From contig LQXN01000066.1 in NCBI GenBank assembly GCA_001648575.1, positions 1 to 64,000 on the forward strand: a DNA stretch of 64,000 bases, in the 5' to 3' direction. Position numbers and translations under genes: made by a program. The notes under the pieces are model-generated. The model saw nothing but the letters and a program-made list of their open reading frames with translations. It was not told the origin of the DNA and made no database searches. Shown piece by piece: positions 31,904 to 41,316 of the stretch. The DNA is from Sutcliffiella horikoshii DSM 8719 (GTDB lineage Bacteria; Bacillota; Bacilli; Bacillales; Bacillaceae_I). How positions within the stretch are numbered: position 1 is the first letter of the stretch; every line of letters starts with the position of its first letter.

Positions 31904-34114
31904 ATGATCCAACACATGGTAAAGGAAGAAACCAAAAAGTTGGAGGTAGAGATAGAGACTCTGACAAAGAAGCTTCATCAGCTTGAGAAAGAAAACAAAT
32001 TCTTACAGCTGACTTTTGAGCATGCCAATGATGCCATCATTTTGTTCAATGAGAACGTAGAGTTTTTTCAAGTGAACCAAAAGGCATGTGAGCTGTTTGA
32101 ATTATCAAGGGAAGACCTTTTGAAAAGAAAGCTGCATGATTTTCTTGATTTGATGTCAAAAGAGGAAGTGGAGCTCCAAGAAGCACAGTTGGATGAATTA
32201 GGCGAATTGAAAAATGAATTGATTGTGCGCTTAGACAATGGCAATATTAAGCATGTGGAATATTCAGCAGTCCGTAACCCCGATGAAAGCGGTCTGGATA
32301 TATGCATAATACGTGATATCACAGCTAGGAAGAAACTGGAGCAAGAGTCCAATAAAAGCAAACAGATGTATCATGACGTCATAAATCGTGCGGTCGATGG
32401 GATTGTTGTATTTGATAGGGAGGGGTATTTCATTGATGTCAACCCTGCATTCTGTTCGAATTTCGCCATGCCCAAACTCGATTTACTAGAGTCCAAGCTT
32501 GATGATTTTGTAGAAGAGGATTTTCAATACAAAATGAAGAACATCTGGACTTTACTTGATAATCACGGAAGAGTGAGGGGAGAGCTTCCGGTCATTCTCC
32601 ACACCGGTGAACGGAAAACATTCGAGGTGACGATTACCGCTAACATTTATGATGACTATTATCTGGCCATCATGAGAGATGTAACGGAAAAGCGTAACAT
32701 GGAGCTTCAGCTTCAGAAGAGTGAGGAAAGATTCCGTGAGATGTTCCAACATGCCTTGGATGCGATAGTATTGGTAGATAATAGCGGTGTGATCATGCGG
32801 GCGAATCCGGCTGCAAGCAGGGCCTTCGAGTTGCCGTTGGATGAGCTCATCCATTCAAAGCTTCATTGTTTTGTCCCAAGGGAAAATAAGAGAGTGTTTT
32901 CGATCGTGAAACAGTTCGTTGCCAATGGTGAGATCAGGGAAGAATTGGAATTCCATATGCCGAATGGCCAGAGGAAGCTGCTTGAATTTACTGCCAATAA
33001 AGGGATTATTGATGGATTTAATATGATTATTTTCCGGAACGTCAGTGAGCGCAGGAAAATGGAGAAGGATCTTAGAGAAAGTGAACAGAAATTCCGGAAG
33101 ATTTTTGATAATGCCATGGATGGTATCATTTTGTGGGATAACAGATGTAATATCATTGATGCAAATCCGAACGCCAGGAAGGTCTTGAAACTTTCAAAAG
33201 AGGAATTGATGGAAAATTATCTGGAGAACTTCATTCGCTATAATCAACTCCAAGTATTAAAAGATCATTGGAGGGAATGTCCGGATAGTGAAGAACTGAG
33301 TGGAGAAGTGAGTGTCGAGGATGATGGTGGTATGCAAATCATTGAATACTCCGCGAAGAAAAATGTTATTGAAGGGCTCCACATGACCATTTTTCGAAAC
33401 ATCACGGAAAAAAGGGAAATGGAGGATCAGCTTAGAAAATCCGATACCCTGACAGTTGTAGGGGAACTTGCTGCGGGGATTGCCCATGAAATCAGAAATC
33501 CGATGACAGCATTGAAGGGCTTTATTCAACTTCTGCAAAATAGTATGAAGGATGAGCAATATGCCATGTATTTCGATGTCATCACTTCTGAGCTTAAAAG
33601 GATCGAATCTATCATAACCGAGTTTCTTGTATTAGCTAAACCACAAGCCATCTCTTATCAAAGAAAAAGTGTGACTGTGATTATGAAGGAAACACTGGAC
33701 CTATTAAGTGCACAGGCTTCCCTGGATAATGTTCAGTTTGAAACATCGATTGAAAATGGACTTCCGGAAATTTACTGTGAACCCAACCAATTGAAACAGG
33801 TGTTTATCAATATACTGAAAAACGCAATCGAAGTAATGCCTAAAGGTGGAACGGTCTCTGTATTGCTTTCGAAAGTGGAGGAAGAGCAGGTGCTCATATC
33901 CATTATGGATGAAGGGAGTGGAATTCCAGAGGACAAGCTGAAGAAACTTGGTGAACCATTCTATACGACAAAGGACCGTGGAACAGGCCTTGGGCTTATG
34001 GTAAGCTATAAAATAGTAGAAGAACACAATGGCACCATTGAGGTGAACAGCGAGCTTGGCAAAGGGACGACTTTTCATATAAAGCTTCCGATCGGTACAC
34101 CGTCAGTGCATTGA
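31904..34114 (+). CDS. kinE: Sporulation sensor histidine kinase (KinE-like, four PAS domains)
   Basis: Soluble orphan histidine kinase, 736 residues, matching B. subtilis KinE (about 738) in size and chromosomal place. After an N-terminal coiled coil (about 5-32) come four PAS repeats at about 35-145, 155-265, 275-390 and 400-510. The HisKA domain carries the phospho-acceptor His in GELAAGIAHEIRNP (about 527), and the HATPase domain shows NILKNAIEVMPKGG, MDEGSGIPEDKL and TGLGLMVSYKIVEEHNG. No transmembrane segment and no adjacent response regulator, so it probably feeds the Spo0F-Spo0B-Spo0A phosphorelay. ATG at 31904 has GTGGGGTAAAGGT upstream. Followed 49 bases later by ogt, possibly in one unit. 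Confidence 0.92.
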   Translation: MIQHMVKEETKKLEVEIETLTKKLHQLEKENKFLQLTFEHANDAIILFNENVEFFQVNQKACELFELSREDLLKRKLHDFLDLMSKEEVELQEAQLDELGELKNELIVRLDNGNIKHVEYSAVRNPDESGLDICIIRDITARKKLEQESNKSKQMYHDVINRAVDGIVVFDREGYFIDVNPAFCSNFAMPKLDLLESKLDDFVEEDFQYKMKNIWTLLDNHGRVRGELPVILHTGERKTFEVTITANIYDDYYLAIMRDVTEKRNMELQLQKSEERFREMFQHALDAIVLVDNSGVIMRANPAASRAFELPLDELIHSKLHCFVPRENKRVFSIVKQFVANGEIREELEFHMPNGQRKLLEFTANKGIIDGFNMIIFRNVSERRKMEKDLRESEQKFRKIFDNAMDGIILWDNRCNIIDANPNARKVLKLSKEELMENYLENFIRYNQLQVLKDHWRECPDSEELSGEVSVEDDGGMQIIEYSAKKNVIEGLHMTIFRNITEKREMEDQLRKSDTLTVVGELAAGIAHEIRNPMTALKGFIQLLQNSMKDEQYAMYFDVITSELKRIESIITEFLVLAKPQAISYQRKSVTVIMKETLDLLSAQASLDNVQFETSIENGLPEIYCEPNQLKQVFINILKNAIEVMPKGGTVSVLLSKVEEEQVLISIMDEGSGIPEDKLKKLGEPFYTTKDRGTGLGLMVSYKIVEEHNGTIEVNSELGKGTTFHIKLPIGTPSVH

Positions 34115-34163
34115 TAGCTCTATGGGTAACATATTTTTTAGCGCGAAAAAAGGGGAATCAAGT

Positions 34164-34652
34164 ATGTATTATTACACTAGGATGAACACAGAAATTGGTG
34201 AGATTTATATAATCTGCGATGATGAATATCTTATGAGGATTGATTTCAATGATGACTTTTTGAAAATTGATTCTAAGCATCACCGTTATAAACATGATCC
34301 TGATCACCCTATTTGCAAGCTAGTGGCAAATCAGATGAATGAATACTTTCAGGGAAGACGATCCACCTTTGCAGTTCCATATAAAATGACTGGGACAGAT
34401 TTCCAGATGGAGGTTTGGGAAGCATTGGGGAATATTTCCTATGGAGAAGTAAAATGCTATCAAGATATTGCAAGAGAGATAAATAGGCCGCTGGCGGTCA
34501 GGGCCATAGGACAGGCAAACAGAAGGAACCCATTGCCGATTGTTATTCCATGTCATCGTGTGATCGGGAAAAATAAAGAGCTTGTCGGGTATGCAGGAGA
34601 CAAGATCGGTATGAAGGAACAGCTTTTGAAACTAGAAGGTGTTTTGGCTTAG
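34164..34652 (+). CDS. ogt: Methylated-DNA-protein-cysteine methyltransferase
   Basis: Suicide repair enzyme that removes methyl groups from O6-methylguanine. The 162-residue product has the active-site motif IPCHRVIG (Cys about 130), the Arg-finger helix AVRAIGQANRRNPLPI, GYAGD and a C-terminal helix. AGGGGAATCAAGT precedes the ATG at 34164. It sits between kinE and the methionine salvage cluster as in B. subtilis. A strong terminator follows. Confidence 0.95.
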   Translation: MYYYTRMNTEIGEIYIICDDEYLMRIDFNDDFLKIDSKHHRYKHDPDHPICKLVANQMNEYFQGRRSTFAVPYKMTGTDFQMEVWEALGNISYGEVKCYQDIAREINRPLAVRAIGQANRRNPLPIVIPCHRVIGKNKELVGYAGDKIGMKEQLLKLEGVLA

Positions 34653-34678
34653 CAAGCAAAAGAGTACTTATAATGAAT

Positions 34679-34713
34679 GGTACGGTAGACTATAAAACTA
34701 TCGTACTTTTTTT
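34679..34713 (+). terminator. Terminator after ogt
   Basis: GTACGGTAG ACTATAAAA CTATCGTAC followed by seven T. Confidence 0.85.
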
Positions 34714-34812
34714 GCGTTCATTCGGCTCTAATCAGTATCAACTCTACTTATTCTTCATATAATTTACTAAGACAAAAAAAGTTGCTCAAGGGCAAAACAG
34801 GAGAGGATCACA

Positions 34813-34923
34813 GTGGGGAGAACGAACAAACTGATTTTTTATACAGAGATACTTACAAAGTTAAATATCATCAGTGAACAAGATAAAGAATCAATATTAA
34901 AAAAGAGAAAGAAAAAGGGTTGA
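34813..34923 (+). CDS. Possible 36-residue basic peptide
   Basis: GTG at 34813 with AGGAGAGG six bases upstream opens a 36-codon frame. The product starts with GRTNKLIFYTEILTKLNIIS and ends in a basic LKKRKKKG tail. No family is recognised. It lies just before the repeat array of the ArsR gene. Ribosome-site quality supports it, but size makes it uncertain. Confidence 0.4.
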   Translation: MGRTNKLIFYTEILTKLNIISEQDKESILKKRKKKG

Positions 34924-34934
34924 AAATATAAAGA

Positions 34935-34990
34935 GATTAGATTATTATCTAATTAGATGTAAATAAAATTAGATATACATCAAATTAGAT
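34935..34990 (+). repeat. Four RATTAGAT repeats at exact 16-bp intervals
   Basis: GATTAGAT at 34935 and AATTAGAT at 34951, 34967 and 34983, each start exactly 16 bases after the previous one. The second is part of a perfect palindrome ATCTAATTAGAT (34947-34958). The array ends 15 bases before the ArsR-type start and is probably its operator. Confidence 0.75.
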
Positions 34991-35005
34991 GAAGGATGTG
35001 TGCCT

Positions 35006-35587
35006 GTGCAATTAGATAAACTGGTGAATTTTTATAAGGTGATGGGGGATAAGACCAGAATCAAGCTATTGGTGCTCTTGGCCTCGGAAGAGAACCCTTT
35101 AAGTGGACAAGAACTAGCGGAAAGGCTAGGTGTAAAACCGCCTACCATATCCCATCACATATCAAAGCTGAAAGAGATTAGTGCGGTATATGAAAGAAGA
35201 GAAAAAAATACGGTCTATTACTACTTAAACCAAAAGGCCTTGGAGGTTCATCACGATGGTCTGTTTGTAGTATTGAGTAGAAGTGGAAAAGGGGAAAAGT
35301 CAATGGATGAGCTGAAAGAAAGGGAGCAGATCCTACAAAACTTCTTAAAACAGGATGGGACATTAAAAACCATTCCTGCTCAAAGGAAGAAGAAATTGAT
35401 TATCTTTGAACATATTGTAAAAGATTTGGAACTTGGGAAGAAGTATAGTGAAAAAGAAATAAATGAGCATATCAAACTGTTTCATGAGGATTACGCGACA
35501 ATCAGAAGAGAATTTATCATCAATCATTATATGTACCGGGAAGCTGGCATTTATGAATTGAACCCAAGGGAGATGTGGGCAAAATAA
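35006..35587 (+). CDS. ArsR-family regulator with DUF2087 domain
   Basis: A 193-residue two-domain regulator. Residues 1-95 form an ArsR winged helix (VMGDKTRIKLLVLLASEENPL, ELAERLGVKPPTISHHISKL), without the metal-binding CVC of metal sensors. Residues 105-193 are a DUF2087 domain (IPAQRKKKLIIFEHIVKDLE, YSEKEINEHIKLFHEDYATIRR, YMYREAGIYELNP). The GTG at 35006 is preferred because GAAGGA is nine bases upstream; 35000 is the alternative. The four 16-bp-spaced repeats in front imply autoregulation. The signal is unknown. The stop codon is followed within two bases by a truncated repeat element. Confidence 0.85.
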   Translation: MQLDKLVNFYKVMGDKTRIKLLVLLASEENPLSGQELAERLGVKPPTISHHISKLKEISAVYERREKNTVYYYLNQKALEVHHDGLFVVLSRSGKGEKSMDELKEREQILQNFLKQDGTLKTIPAQRKKKLIIFEHIVKDLELGKKYSEKEINEHIKLFHEDYATIRREFIINHYMYREAGIYELNPREMWAK

Positions 35588-35650
35588 CCCCTGGAACGAT
35601 AATCAACTGTTCCAACAGATAACTTAACTATTTATAGTTTGTCAACAGTG
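35588..35650 (+). repeat. Right-end remnant of a terminator-associated repeat element
   Basis: CCTGGAACGATAATCAAC, an AT-rich arm and GTTTGTCAACAGTG match the last about 60 bases of full copies. The left part is missing, so the ArsR-type stop codon abuts the truncated core. Confidence 0.7.
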
Positions 35651-35681
35651 AAAAGAATCCATCATCCACTAATGGATCCTT
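35651..35681. terminator. Terminator hairpin, left duplicate
   Basis: AGAATCCATCATCCACTAAT followed by GGATCCTT; 28 of 31 bases match 35889-35919. It lies between the remnant and copy 4, so three element/terminator junctions are stacked here. Confidence 0.65.
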
Positions 35682-35888
35682 CAGTGTGTAGACAAAGTAC
35701 AGTAATAAAAAAACCTAGTTGATCGTAGTGGAAGGAGCGGAGACTCCTGCGGGAGGAAAGGACATGGAAGACCCCGCAGGGCGTAAGCCCGAGGAGGCTT
35801 CCGGACTGCCCGCGGAAAGCGAAGCTCCTGCAACGAAGATCAACTGTCCCAGCAGATACTCTAACTAAAGTAGAGTTTGTCAACAGTG
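35682..35888 (+). repeat. Terminator-associated repeat element, copy 4
   Basis: Ends CAGTGTGTAGACAAAG (35682-35697) and GTTTGTCAACAGTG (35875-35888), core GTTGATCGTAGTGGAAGG ... GCAACGAAGATCAAC. Flanked by terminator duplicates and preceded by a truncated older copy. Confidence 0.85.
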
Positions 35889-35921
35889 AAAAGGATCCAT
35901 TATCCATTAATGGATCCTTTT
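35889..35921. terminator. Terminator hairpin, right duplicate
   Basis: AAAAGGATCCATTA TCCA TTAATGGATCCTTTT, an almost perfect palindrome with A and T runs on both sides, serving the ArsR gene and the convergent mtnA. Confidence 0.8.
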
Positions 35922-35927
35922 CATGCA

Positions 35928-36977
35928 CTAACCTTCGAATAACGCTTGTATCGCTTGGACGTAGTTGCCTTTGATGATTCCTTTTTCCGTTACGATGCCG
36001 GTAATGAATTCATTTGGAGTCACATCGAATGCCGGATTGAAAACGGCTATATCTTCCGGAGCGATGGCTTGACCATTGAGGTGAGTGACTTCCTTTGCAT
36101 CTCTTTCTTCAATCACAATCTCTTCCCCAGTTCTTTTGGACAAATCAAAGGTGGATAATGGAGCAGCAACATAAAACGGAATGCCAAAGGATTTTGCAAG
36201 GATGGCAAGACCGTATGTACCAATCTTGTTTGCTGTATCTCCATTAGCTGTAATTCGGTCCGCGCCGACGATGATCGCATCAATGCCCTTTGTTTTAATC
36301 GTATGTGCTGCCATATTATCGGTGATTAAAGTGACATCCACACCTGATTGTTGCAACTCCCATGCAGTTAAACGAGATCCTTGGAGTACAGGTCTTGTTT
36401 CGCTTGCATAAACACTGATTGGAAAGTCCAGTTCCTTTGCAAGATGGAAAGGAGCCAGTGCTGTTCCGTATTTCGCTGTTGCAATGGAACCAGCATTGCA
36501 GATCGTAAGAACCTTATCGTTCTTTTGAAAGAGTGAGAGGGCGTATTCTCCGATATTTCGACAAGTTGCTTCATCCTCAAGTTGAATGTGAATGGCTTCA
36601 TGAATGAGATTTGTTTTCGCTTCGTTTACAGATGAAGCAGTCAATGAGACCTGTATAAGGCGGTCGATAGCCCAAAATAGATTGACGGCTGTTGGTCTGG
36701 AGGTTGCCAAGTAGTCCCTATCTCTTTTCAAGAAGGTTTGAAACTCCTCAAGCTTTTCAGTCTGATAGGTACTTGCAGCCAGTGCAAGACCATATGCAGC
36801 AGTGATCCCGATCGCAGGTGCGCCTCTTACTTTTAACGTGACAATAGCGTCATGGACATCATCAATGGATTTCAGGTCAAGGTATACGGTATCATGTGGC
36901 AGTTTCTGTTGATCCAATAAGCGAATATATGTATCCTTCCACTCGACAGAAAGTGGAAGGCCGGTAGTTACAGTCAT
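35928..36977 (-). CDS. mtnA: S-methyl-5-thioribose-1-phosphate isomerase
   Basis: Second committed step of methionine salvage: converts 5-methylthioribose-1-phosphate to methylthioribulose-1-phosphate in the cytosol. The 349-residue protein is in the eIF2B-alpha-like family, with [34 protein letters not shown] region (catalytic Cys in ICNAGS), [19 protein letters not shown] and the catalytic Asp in [20 protein letters not shown]. It lies three bases after mtnK in one leftward operon under an S-box leader, so it should be expressed when SAM is low. Confidence 0.97.
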   Translation of the reverse strand: MTVTTGLPLSVEWKDTYIRLLDQQKLPHDTVYLDLKSIDDVHDAIVTLKVRGAPAIGITAAYGLALAASTYQTEKLEEFQTFLKRDRDYLATSRPTAVNLFWAIDRLIQVSLTASSVNEAKTNLIHEAIHIQLEDEATCRNIGEYALSLFQKNDKVLTICNAGSIATAKYGTALAPFHLAKELDFPISVYASETRPVLQGSRLTAWELQQSGVDVTLITDNMAAHTIKTKGIDAIIVGADRITANGDTANKIGTYGLAILAKSFGIPFYVAAPLSTFDLSKRTGEEIVIEERDAKEVTHLNGQAIAPEDIAVFNPAFDVTPNEFITGIVTEKGIIKGNYVQAIQALFEG

Positions 36978-36980
36978 AAT

Positions 36981-38177
36981 TTAAAAATTCTCCTTTATAA
37001 CTTTTTCTAGTAATAGTTCAATTTCTTTGGTGTTCTTAAAACTTTCAGCTTCCGAGATAAGTAGCTTTCCAAGTTTAAGGGCTTTTTGTTTTGTGGTGAT
37101 GCGCTTTGCATAGGGTTGGATGGTGTCCAGATCTGCTACGTGTGCCAAACCAATGGTTCGCCTGATTACTTCACAACCTGCAAAACCGATACTTTCTGCA
37201 AACACCTTCTTTAACACATAATCCAGATAACCCGGAGTAGTCGTGAACTTCTCCACACTGGCTGTCTTCCACAGGTCGGAAAATGTGGTGGTGAACGACT
37301 CCCAGACTTGATGGAGATGAGATATAATAACACTCCGCTTTTCTTCTTCCCTAGTGATGGCTTGCAATAAAATATTGGCAAAGAACTGACCAACATCAAA
37401 GCCAATCGGGCCAAAATAAGCAAATTCCGGATCAATTACCTTTGTATCTATCTCATTGGCAAATATGCTGCCGGTATGAAGATCTCCATGAAGGAGTGCT
37501 TCCCCGTCCGTCAAAAATTTATACTTTAGTTTAGCGACCTCAAGCTTTAGTTGCTCATCGTTCCAAAGTGATTCCACTTCTTCCAGAAGTTCTGGTTCAA
37601 AGTTGTTTGTCTCACTATCGAAGAATGGGTCTGTGAAAACAAGATCTTCGGTAATCTTACATAGCTCAGGATTGGTGAATTTCTGGTGCAGTTTCTTCTT
37701 TTCCTGTTGGTTCAATCCAAAATCGGAAGTGTAGAATAAAGTTTTGGCCAAGTATTCCCCTATATGCTTGGAAAGCAGCGGATAGTCCTTTCCATGGTTG
37801 AACCCGTTTCTTACGATTTCAAGATGAGAGAGATCTTCCATGATCGTAATCGCCAAAGTTTCGTTTGTGTAATATACTTTTGGAACTAAATTGGGAACAA
37901 GTGCAGCCGCATTCTTAAGATAATTTCCTTCAATTGTTGCCCTGTGCAAGGTAAGTGGCCAGCTTTCTCCGACCACTTTTGCATAAGGCAGGGCCTGCTT
38001 GATAATGATGCCTGTTTTATTTTCATCTCTTATATGAAAAACTAAATTCAGATTTCCATCTCCAATTTCATGGCATTGAAGAAGTGCACCTTCTTTAAAG
38101 AATTGTAGGTCTCTTGCTAAGGAAACGGCTGTAGTTTCAGTTAATGGTTCATAGCTTGTAGTCGCTGCAGTTGTCAT
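36981..38177 (-). CDS. mtnK: 5-methylthioribose kinase
   Basis: Phosphorylates 5-methylthioribose using ATP, the entry to the salvage pathway. The 398-residue protein belongs to the choline-kinase-like phosphotransferase fold. Signatures are GDGNLNLVFHI in the glycine-rich loop, LLHGDLHTGSIFA with catalytic Asp, and the DPEFAYFGPIGFDVGQ metal motif. ATG at 38177 preceded by GGGGGTAT. First gene of the mtnKA operon, about 60 bases downstream (on the minus strand) of the S-box terminator. Confidence 0.97.
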   Translation of the reverse strand: MTTAATTSYEPLTETTAVSLARDLQFFKEGALLQCHEIGDGNLNLVFHIRDENKTGIIIKQALPYAKVVGESWPLTLHRATIEGNYLKNAAALVPNLVPKVYYTNETLAITIMEDLSHLEIVRNGFNHGKDYPLLSKHIGEYLAKTLFYTSDFGLNQQEKKKLHQKFTNPELCKITEDLVFTDPFFDSETNNFEPELLEEVESLWNDEQLKLEVAKLKYKFLTDGEALLHGDLHTGSIFANEIDTKVIDPEFAYFGPIGFDVGQFFANILLQAITREEEKRSVIISHLHQVWESFTTTFSDLWKTASVEKFTTTPGYLDYVLKKVFAESIGFAGCEVIRRTIGLAHVADLDTIQPYAKRITTKQKALKLGKLLISEAESFKNTKEIELLLEKVIKENF

Positions 38178-38234
38178 TTTTATACCCCCGAGTCATTATT
38201 TGAAGTCAAAATATGAGAGCGGGGCGATTATTTC

Positions 38235-38444
38235 AAAAATAAAAGCCCCTTTCCATAAGAAAGAGGCTTGAAGCTTTAACTTCTCCCCTCTTATCTGCCA
38301 GAAGTCACTTCTGCTGGAATTAGCACCGTGCCTTATGAACGATTACGTTCGGCGTCACAATTGTAACGCCCTGTCTCACAACAGTATTACGGTCGGTTGC
38401 TGGGTTTCATCGGGCCAAATCCCTCCACCTGCTCTTGATAAGAG
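38235..38444 (-). promoter_or_regulatory. SAM-I (S-box) riboswitch of mtnKA
   Basis: On the minus strand the P1 strands CTCTTATC and GATAAGAG enclose the S-box core: AGCAGGTGGAGGGA, GGCCCGATGAAACCCAGCAA and GGTGCTAATTCC. An extended P3/P4 region makes the aptamer about 157 bases (38288-38444). The expression platform is a terminator AAGCCTCTTTC TTATG GAAAGGGGCTTTT (38235-38269). A 21-base palindrome lies just upstream of P1 (38446-38466). Confidence 0.95.
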
Positions 38445-38466
38445 ATCGCAATAATATATATTGCGA

Positions 38467-38949
<483 letters not shown>

Positions 38950-38963
38950 TGCTAGCCAAATAG

Positions 38964-38991
38964 AAAAGGACTCCATTTCGGGGTCCTTTTT
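38964..38991 (+). terminator. Terminator after csp
   Basis: AAAGGACTCC ATTTC GGGGTCCTTTTT, a strong stem with T-tract. Confidence 0.9.
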
Positions 38992-39001
38992 GTTATGAGA
39001 A

Positions 39002-39784
39002 TTAATAGTATTGCGGTCTTCTGTCTTCGAAGATCGGTATTCTTTTTCTGACTTCGTCCACTTTAGCCAAATCAATTTCAGCAGTAATGATTTCTTCGGA
39101 TTCTCCTGCTTCCGCTAATATCTCTCCCCAAGGATCGATAATCATAGAATGTCCAGCAAAGGCATTCTTCGGGTCAGCACCAGAGCGGTTACATGCAATC
39201 ACGTAGCACTGATTTTCGATGGCCCGTGCAATTAGGAGTGTGCGCCAATGATCTACCCTTGCTAACGGCCATTCTGCCACGACGAATATCGCTTTTGCAT
39301 TTTTTGTGGTGTGGGCACGGATCCATTCAGGGAAACGGATATCATAGCAAATGAAACTTGCACATGCTTCTCCGTCAAGCTCAAACATCCCATCCGTTTT
39401 TCCCGGTTGAAGGAAGTGGTGTTCATCCATTAAACGGAAAAGGTGAAGTTTGCTATATTCACCGGCAACCTCTCCATTGTTGTTGACGGTGATCATTGTA
39501 TTATAGATTCCTTTGTTCGTTTTTTTTGCAATCGATCCACCTACAATGTGACTATTCAACTCTTTTGCTGCGGACTTAAGAAACTTGGTCGTGACAAAGC
39601 CGCCTGAATCTGCGATCTTATCAAGGCGTCCAAGGTCATAACCTGTAGACCATAGCTCTGGAAGAACGATGATATCAGGACGATCCTTGCCTGCTACTGT
39701 CAAAAGTTCGCAGACTTTTTCTATATTTGCTTCGGGGTCACCGAAGGCTACATCAAATTGAATACATGCTATTTTCCATTTCAT
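39002..39784 (-). CDS. mtnU: Carbon-nitrogen hydrolase family protein MtnU
   Basis: Nitrilase-superfamily amidase of 260 residues, likely the omega-amidase that hydrolyses the 2-oxo acid amide made when MtnE uses glutamine as amino donor. The Glu-Lys-Cys triad is visible as VLPELWSTGY (Glu), YSKLHLF (Lys) and SFICYDIRFPEW (Cys). The start at 39784 has GGAGGGATGATCCT upstream; a longer reading from 39832 is rejected. It is divergent from mtnE, as in B. subtilis ykrU/ykrV. Confidence 0.93.
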   Translation of the reverse strand: MKWKIACIQFDVAFGDPEANIEKVCELLTVAGKDRPDIIVLPELWSTGYDLGRLDKIADSGGFVTTKFLKSAAKELNSHIVGGSIAKKTNKGIYNTMITVNNNGEVAGEYSKLHLFRLMDEHHFLQPGKTDGMFELDGEACASFICYDIRFPEWIRAHTTKNAKAIFVVAEWPLARVDHWRTLLIARAIENQCYVIACNRSGADPKNAFAGHSMIIDPWGEILAEAGESEEIITAEIDLAKVDEVRKRIPIFEDRRPQYY

Positions 39785-39881
39785 AGGATCATCCCTCCGT
39801 TGAAAAAATACTTTACAAGTTGAATCTAACACTATATGATTTGTGACTAGGATTTCAAGAAATTTAAAGTAGGTGAACTAG

Positions 39882-41054
39882 TTGAAACACTTCGAACAAT
39901 CAAAATTATTGAATAAACTGCCTAAACAATTTTTTGCTTCTTTGGTTAAAAAGGTGGGGGAGGTTGTGGCTCAAGGACATGATGTCATCAATCTTGGACA
40001 AGGGAACCCTGATCAACCCACTCCTGACCATATTGTGAAATCATTGCAGGATGCTGCCGGTAACCCGAGTCATCACAAATATTCACCATTTCAAGGTCAT
40101 TCATTTTTTAAAGAAGCGATTTCGACTTTTTATAAAAGAGAATATGATGTTGATATAAATCCGGATACTGAAGTAGCCATCCTCTTTGGGGGGAAGGCAG
40201 GTCTTGTAGAGATTCCACAATGTTTATTGAATGAAGGGGACACAGTCCTTGTCCCAGATCCAGGCTATCCAGATTATTGGTCGGGAGTTGCACTGGCAAA
40301 AGCCAAAATGGAATATATGCCATTAAAAGAAGTATATCATTTTTTACCAAACTATGAAGCTATCAATCCGGAAATTTTAGCAGATGCAAAGCTCATGTTC
40401 CTTAATTATCCCAATAATCCGACAGGCGCTGTGGCGAATTCTGACTTTTTCAGAAAAACCGTAGAGCTAGCAAATCAGCATGATATTTGTGTGGTGCATG
40501 ACTTTGCCTATGGTGCAATTGGATTTGAAGGCAAGAAGCCGCTTAGCTTCCTTCAAACTCCAGGTGCAAAAGATGTCGGCATTGAGATCTATACATTGTC
40601 GAAAACTTTTAATATGGCTGGATGGCGGGTAGGCTTTGCAGTTGGCAATGAAAGTGTCATTAAAGCAATAAATTTACTGCAGGACCATATGTATGTTAGT
40701 ATTTTTGGTGCGATACAGGAAGCGGCAGCAACGGCATTGCTCGATCCTCAATCATGTGTGGATGACTTGGTGGAATTGTATGAGGAACGACGTAATATCC
40801 TTGTACAGGGCTTGCATGAGATCGGCTGGGAGGTAACGTCACCCATGGGTTCTTTCTTCGCGTGGCTTAAAGTGCCAGATGGTTTTACCTCAGAGCAGTT
40901 TGCAGACAAACTCCTATATGAAGCACATGTAGTCGTGGCCCCGGGAATTGGGTTCGGTTCTTACGGCGAAGGATATGTACGAGTTGGTTTGCTGACAAGT
41001 ACAGATAGACTGAAGGAGGCAGTTCGACGGATCAGCGAATTAAAGATTTTCTGA
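39882..41054 (+). CDS. mtnE: Methionine salvage aminotransferase MtnE
   Basis: PLP class I aminotransferase that converts 2-oxo-4-methylthiobutyrate to methionine, the last step of salvage. The 390-residue protein shows INLGQGNPDQPTP, NYPNNPTGAVA, the Asp/Tyr pair in VHDFAYGAIGFE, the PLP lysine in YTLSKTFNMAGWRVGFAVGN, and the carboxylate-binding Arg in GYVRVGLL. It starts with TTG at 39882, behind GTAGGTGAACTA. It is not behind the S-box itself; an S-box starts downstream for mtnW. Confidence 0.94.
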   Translation: MKHFEQSKLLNKLPKQFFASLVKKVGEVVAQGHDVINLGQGNPDQPTPDHIVKSLQDAAGNPSHHKYSPFQGHSFFKEAISTFYKREYDVDINPDTEVAILFGGKAGLVEIPQCLLNEGDTVLVPDPGYPDYWSGVALAKAKMEYMPLKEVYHFLPNYEAINPEILADAKLMFLNYPNNPTGAVANSDFFRKTVELANQHDICVVHDFAYGAIGFEGKKPLSFLQTPGAKDVGIEIYTLSKTFNMAGWRVGFAVGNESVIKAINLLQDHMYVSIFGAIQEAAATALLDPQSCVDDLVELYEERRNILVQGLHEIGWEVTSPMGSFFAWLKVPDGFTSEQFADKLLYEAHVVVAPGIGFGSYGEGYVRVGLLTSTDRLKEAVRRISELKIF

Positions 41055-41062
41055 ATAGTCTG

Positions 41063-41091
41063 TTGACAACCTAACGAAAAAATGGCATAAT
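41063..41091 (+). promoter_or_regulatory. SigA-type promoter of mtnWXBD
   Basis: TTGACA (41063-41068), 17-base spacer, CATAAT (41086-41091), placed about 40 bases before the S-box aptamer. Confidence 0.8.
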
Positions 41092-41134
41092 CTCAACTAG
41101 AATTTATTGAATTTTATATTAATGATAATCCAAT

Positions 41135-41284
41135 CTTATCAAGAGCAGGTGGAGGGACTAGCCCGATGAAACCCGGCAACCGACTTAACCAAGTTAAGCA
41201 CGGTGCTAAATCTTGCAGCATGAAGCTGATAGATAAGAGGAAGTTAGATATAGACTAACCTCTTCTAATCGAAGGGGTTATTTG
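41135..41284 (+). promoter_or_regulatory. SAM-I (S-box) riboswitch of mtnWXBD
   Basis: Aptamer 41135-41237 with CTTATC/GATAAG P1, AGCAGGTGGAGGGA, GCCCGATGAAACCCGGCAAC and GGTGCTAAATC; terminator AACCTCTTC TAATC GAAGGGGTT at 41257-41282. Transcription should continue when SAM is scarce. Confidence 0.96.
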
Positions 41285-41316
41285 CGTTCTTATCACCGAA
41301 GGAAAGGGTGTACATA

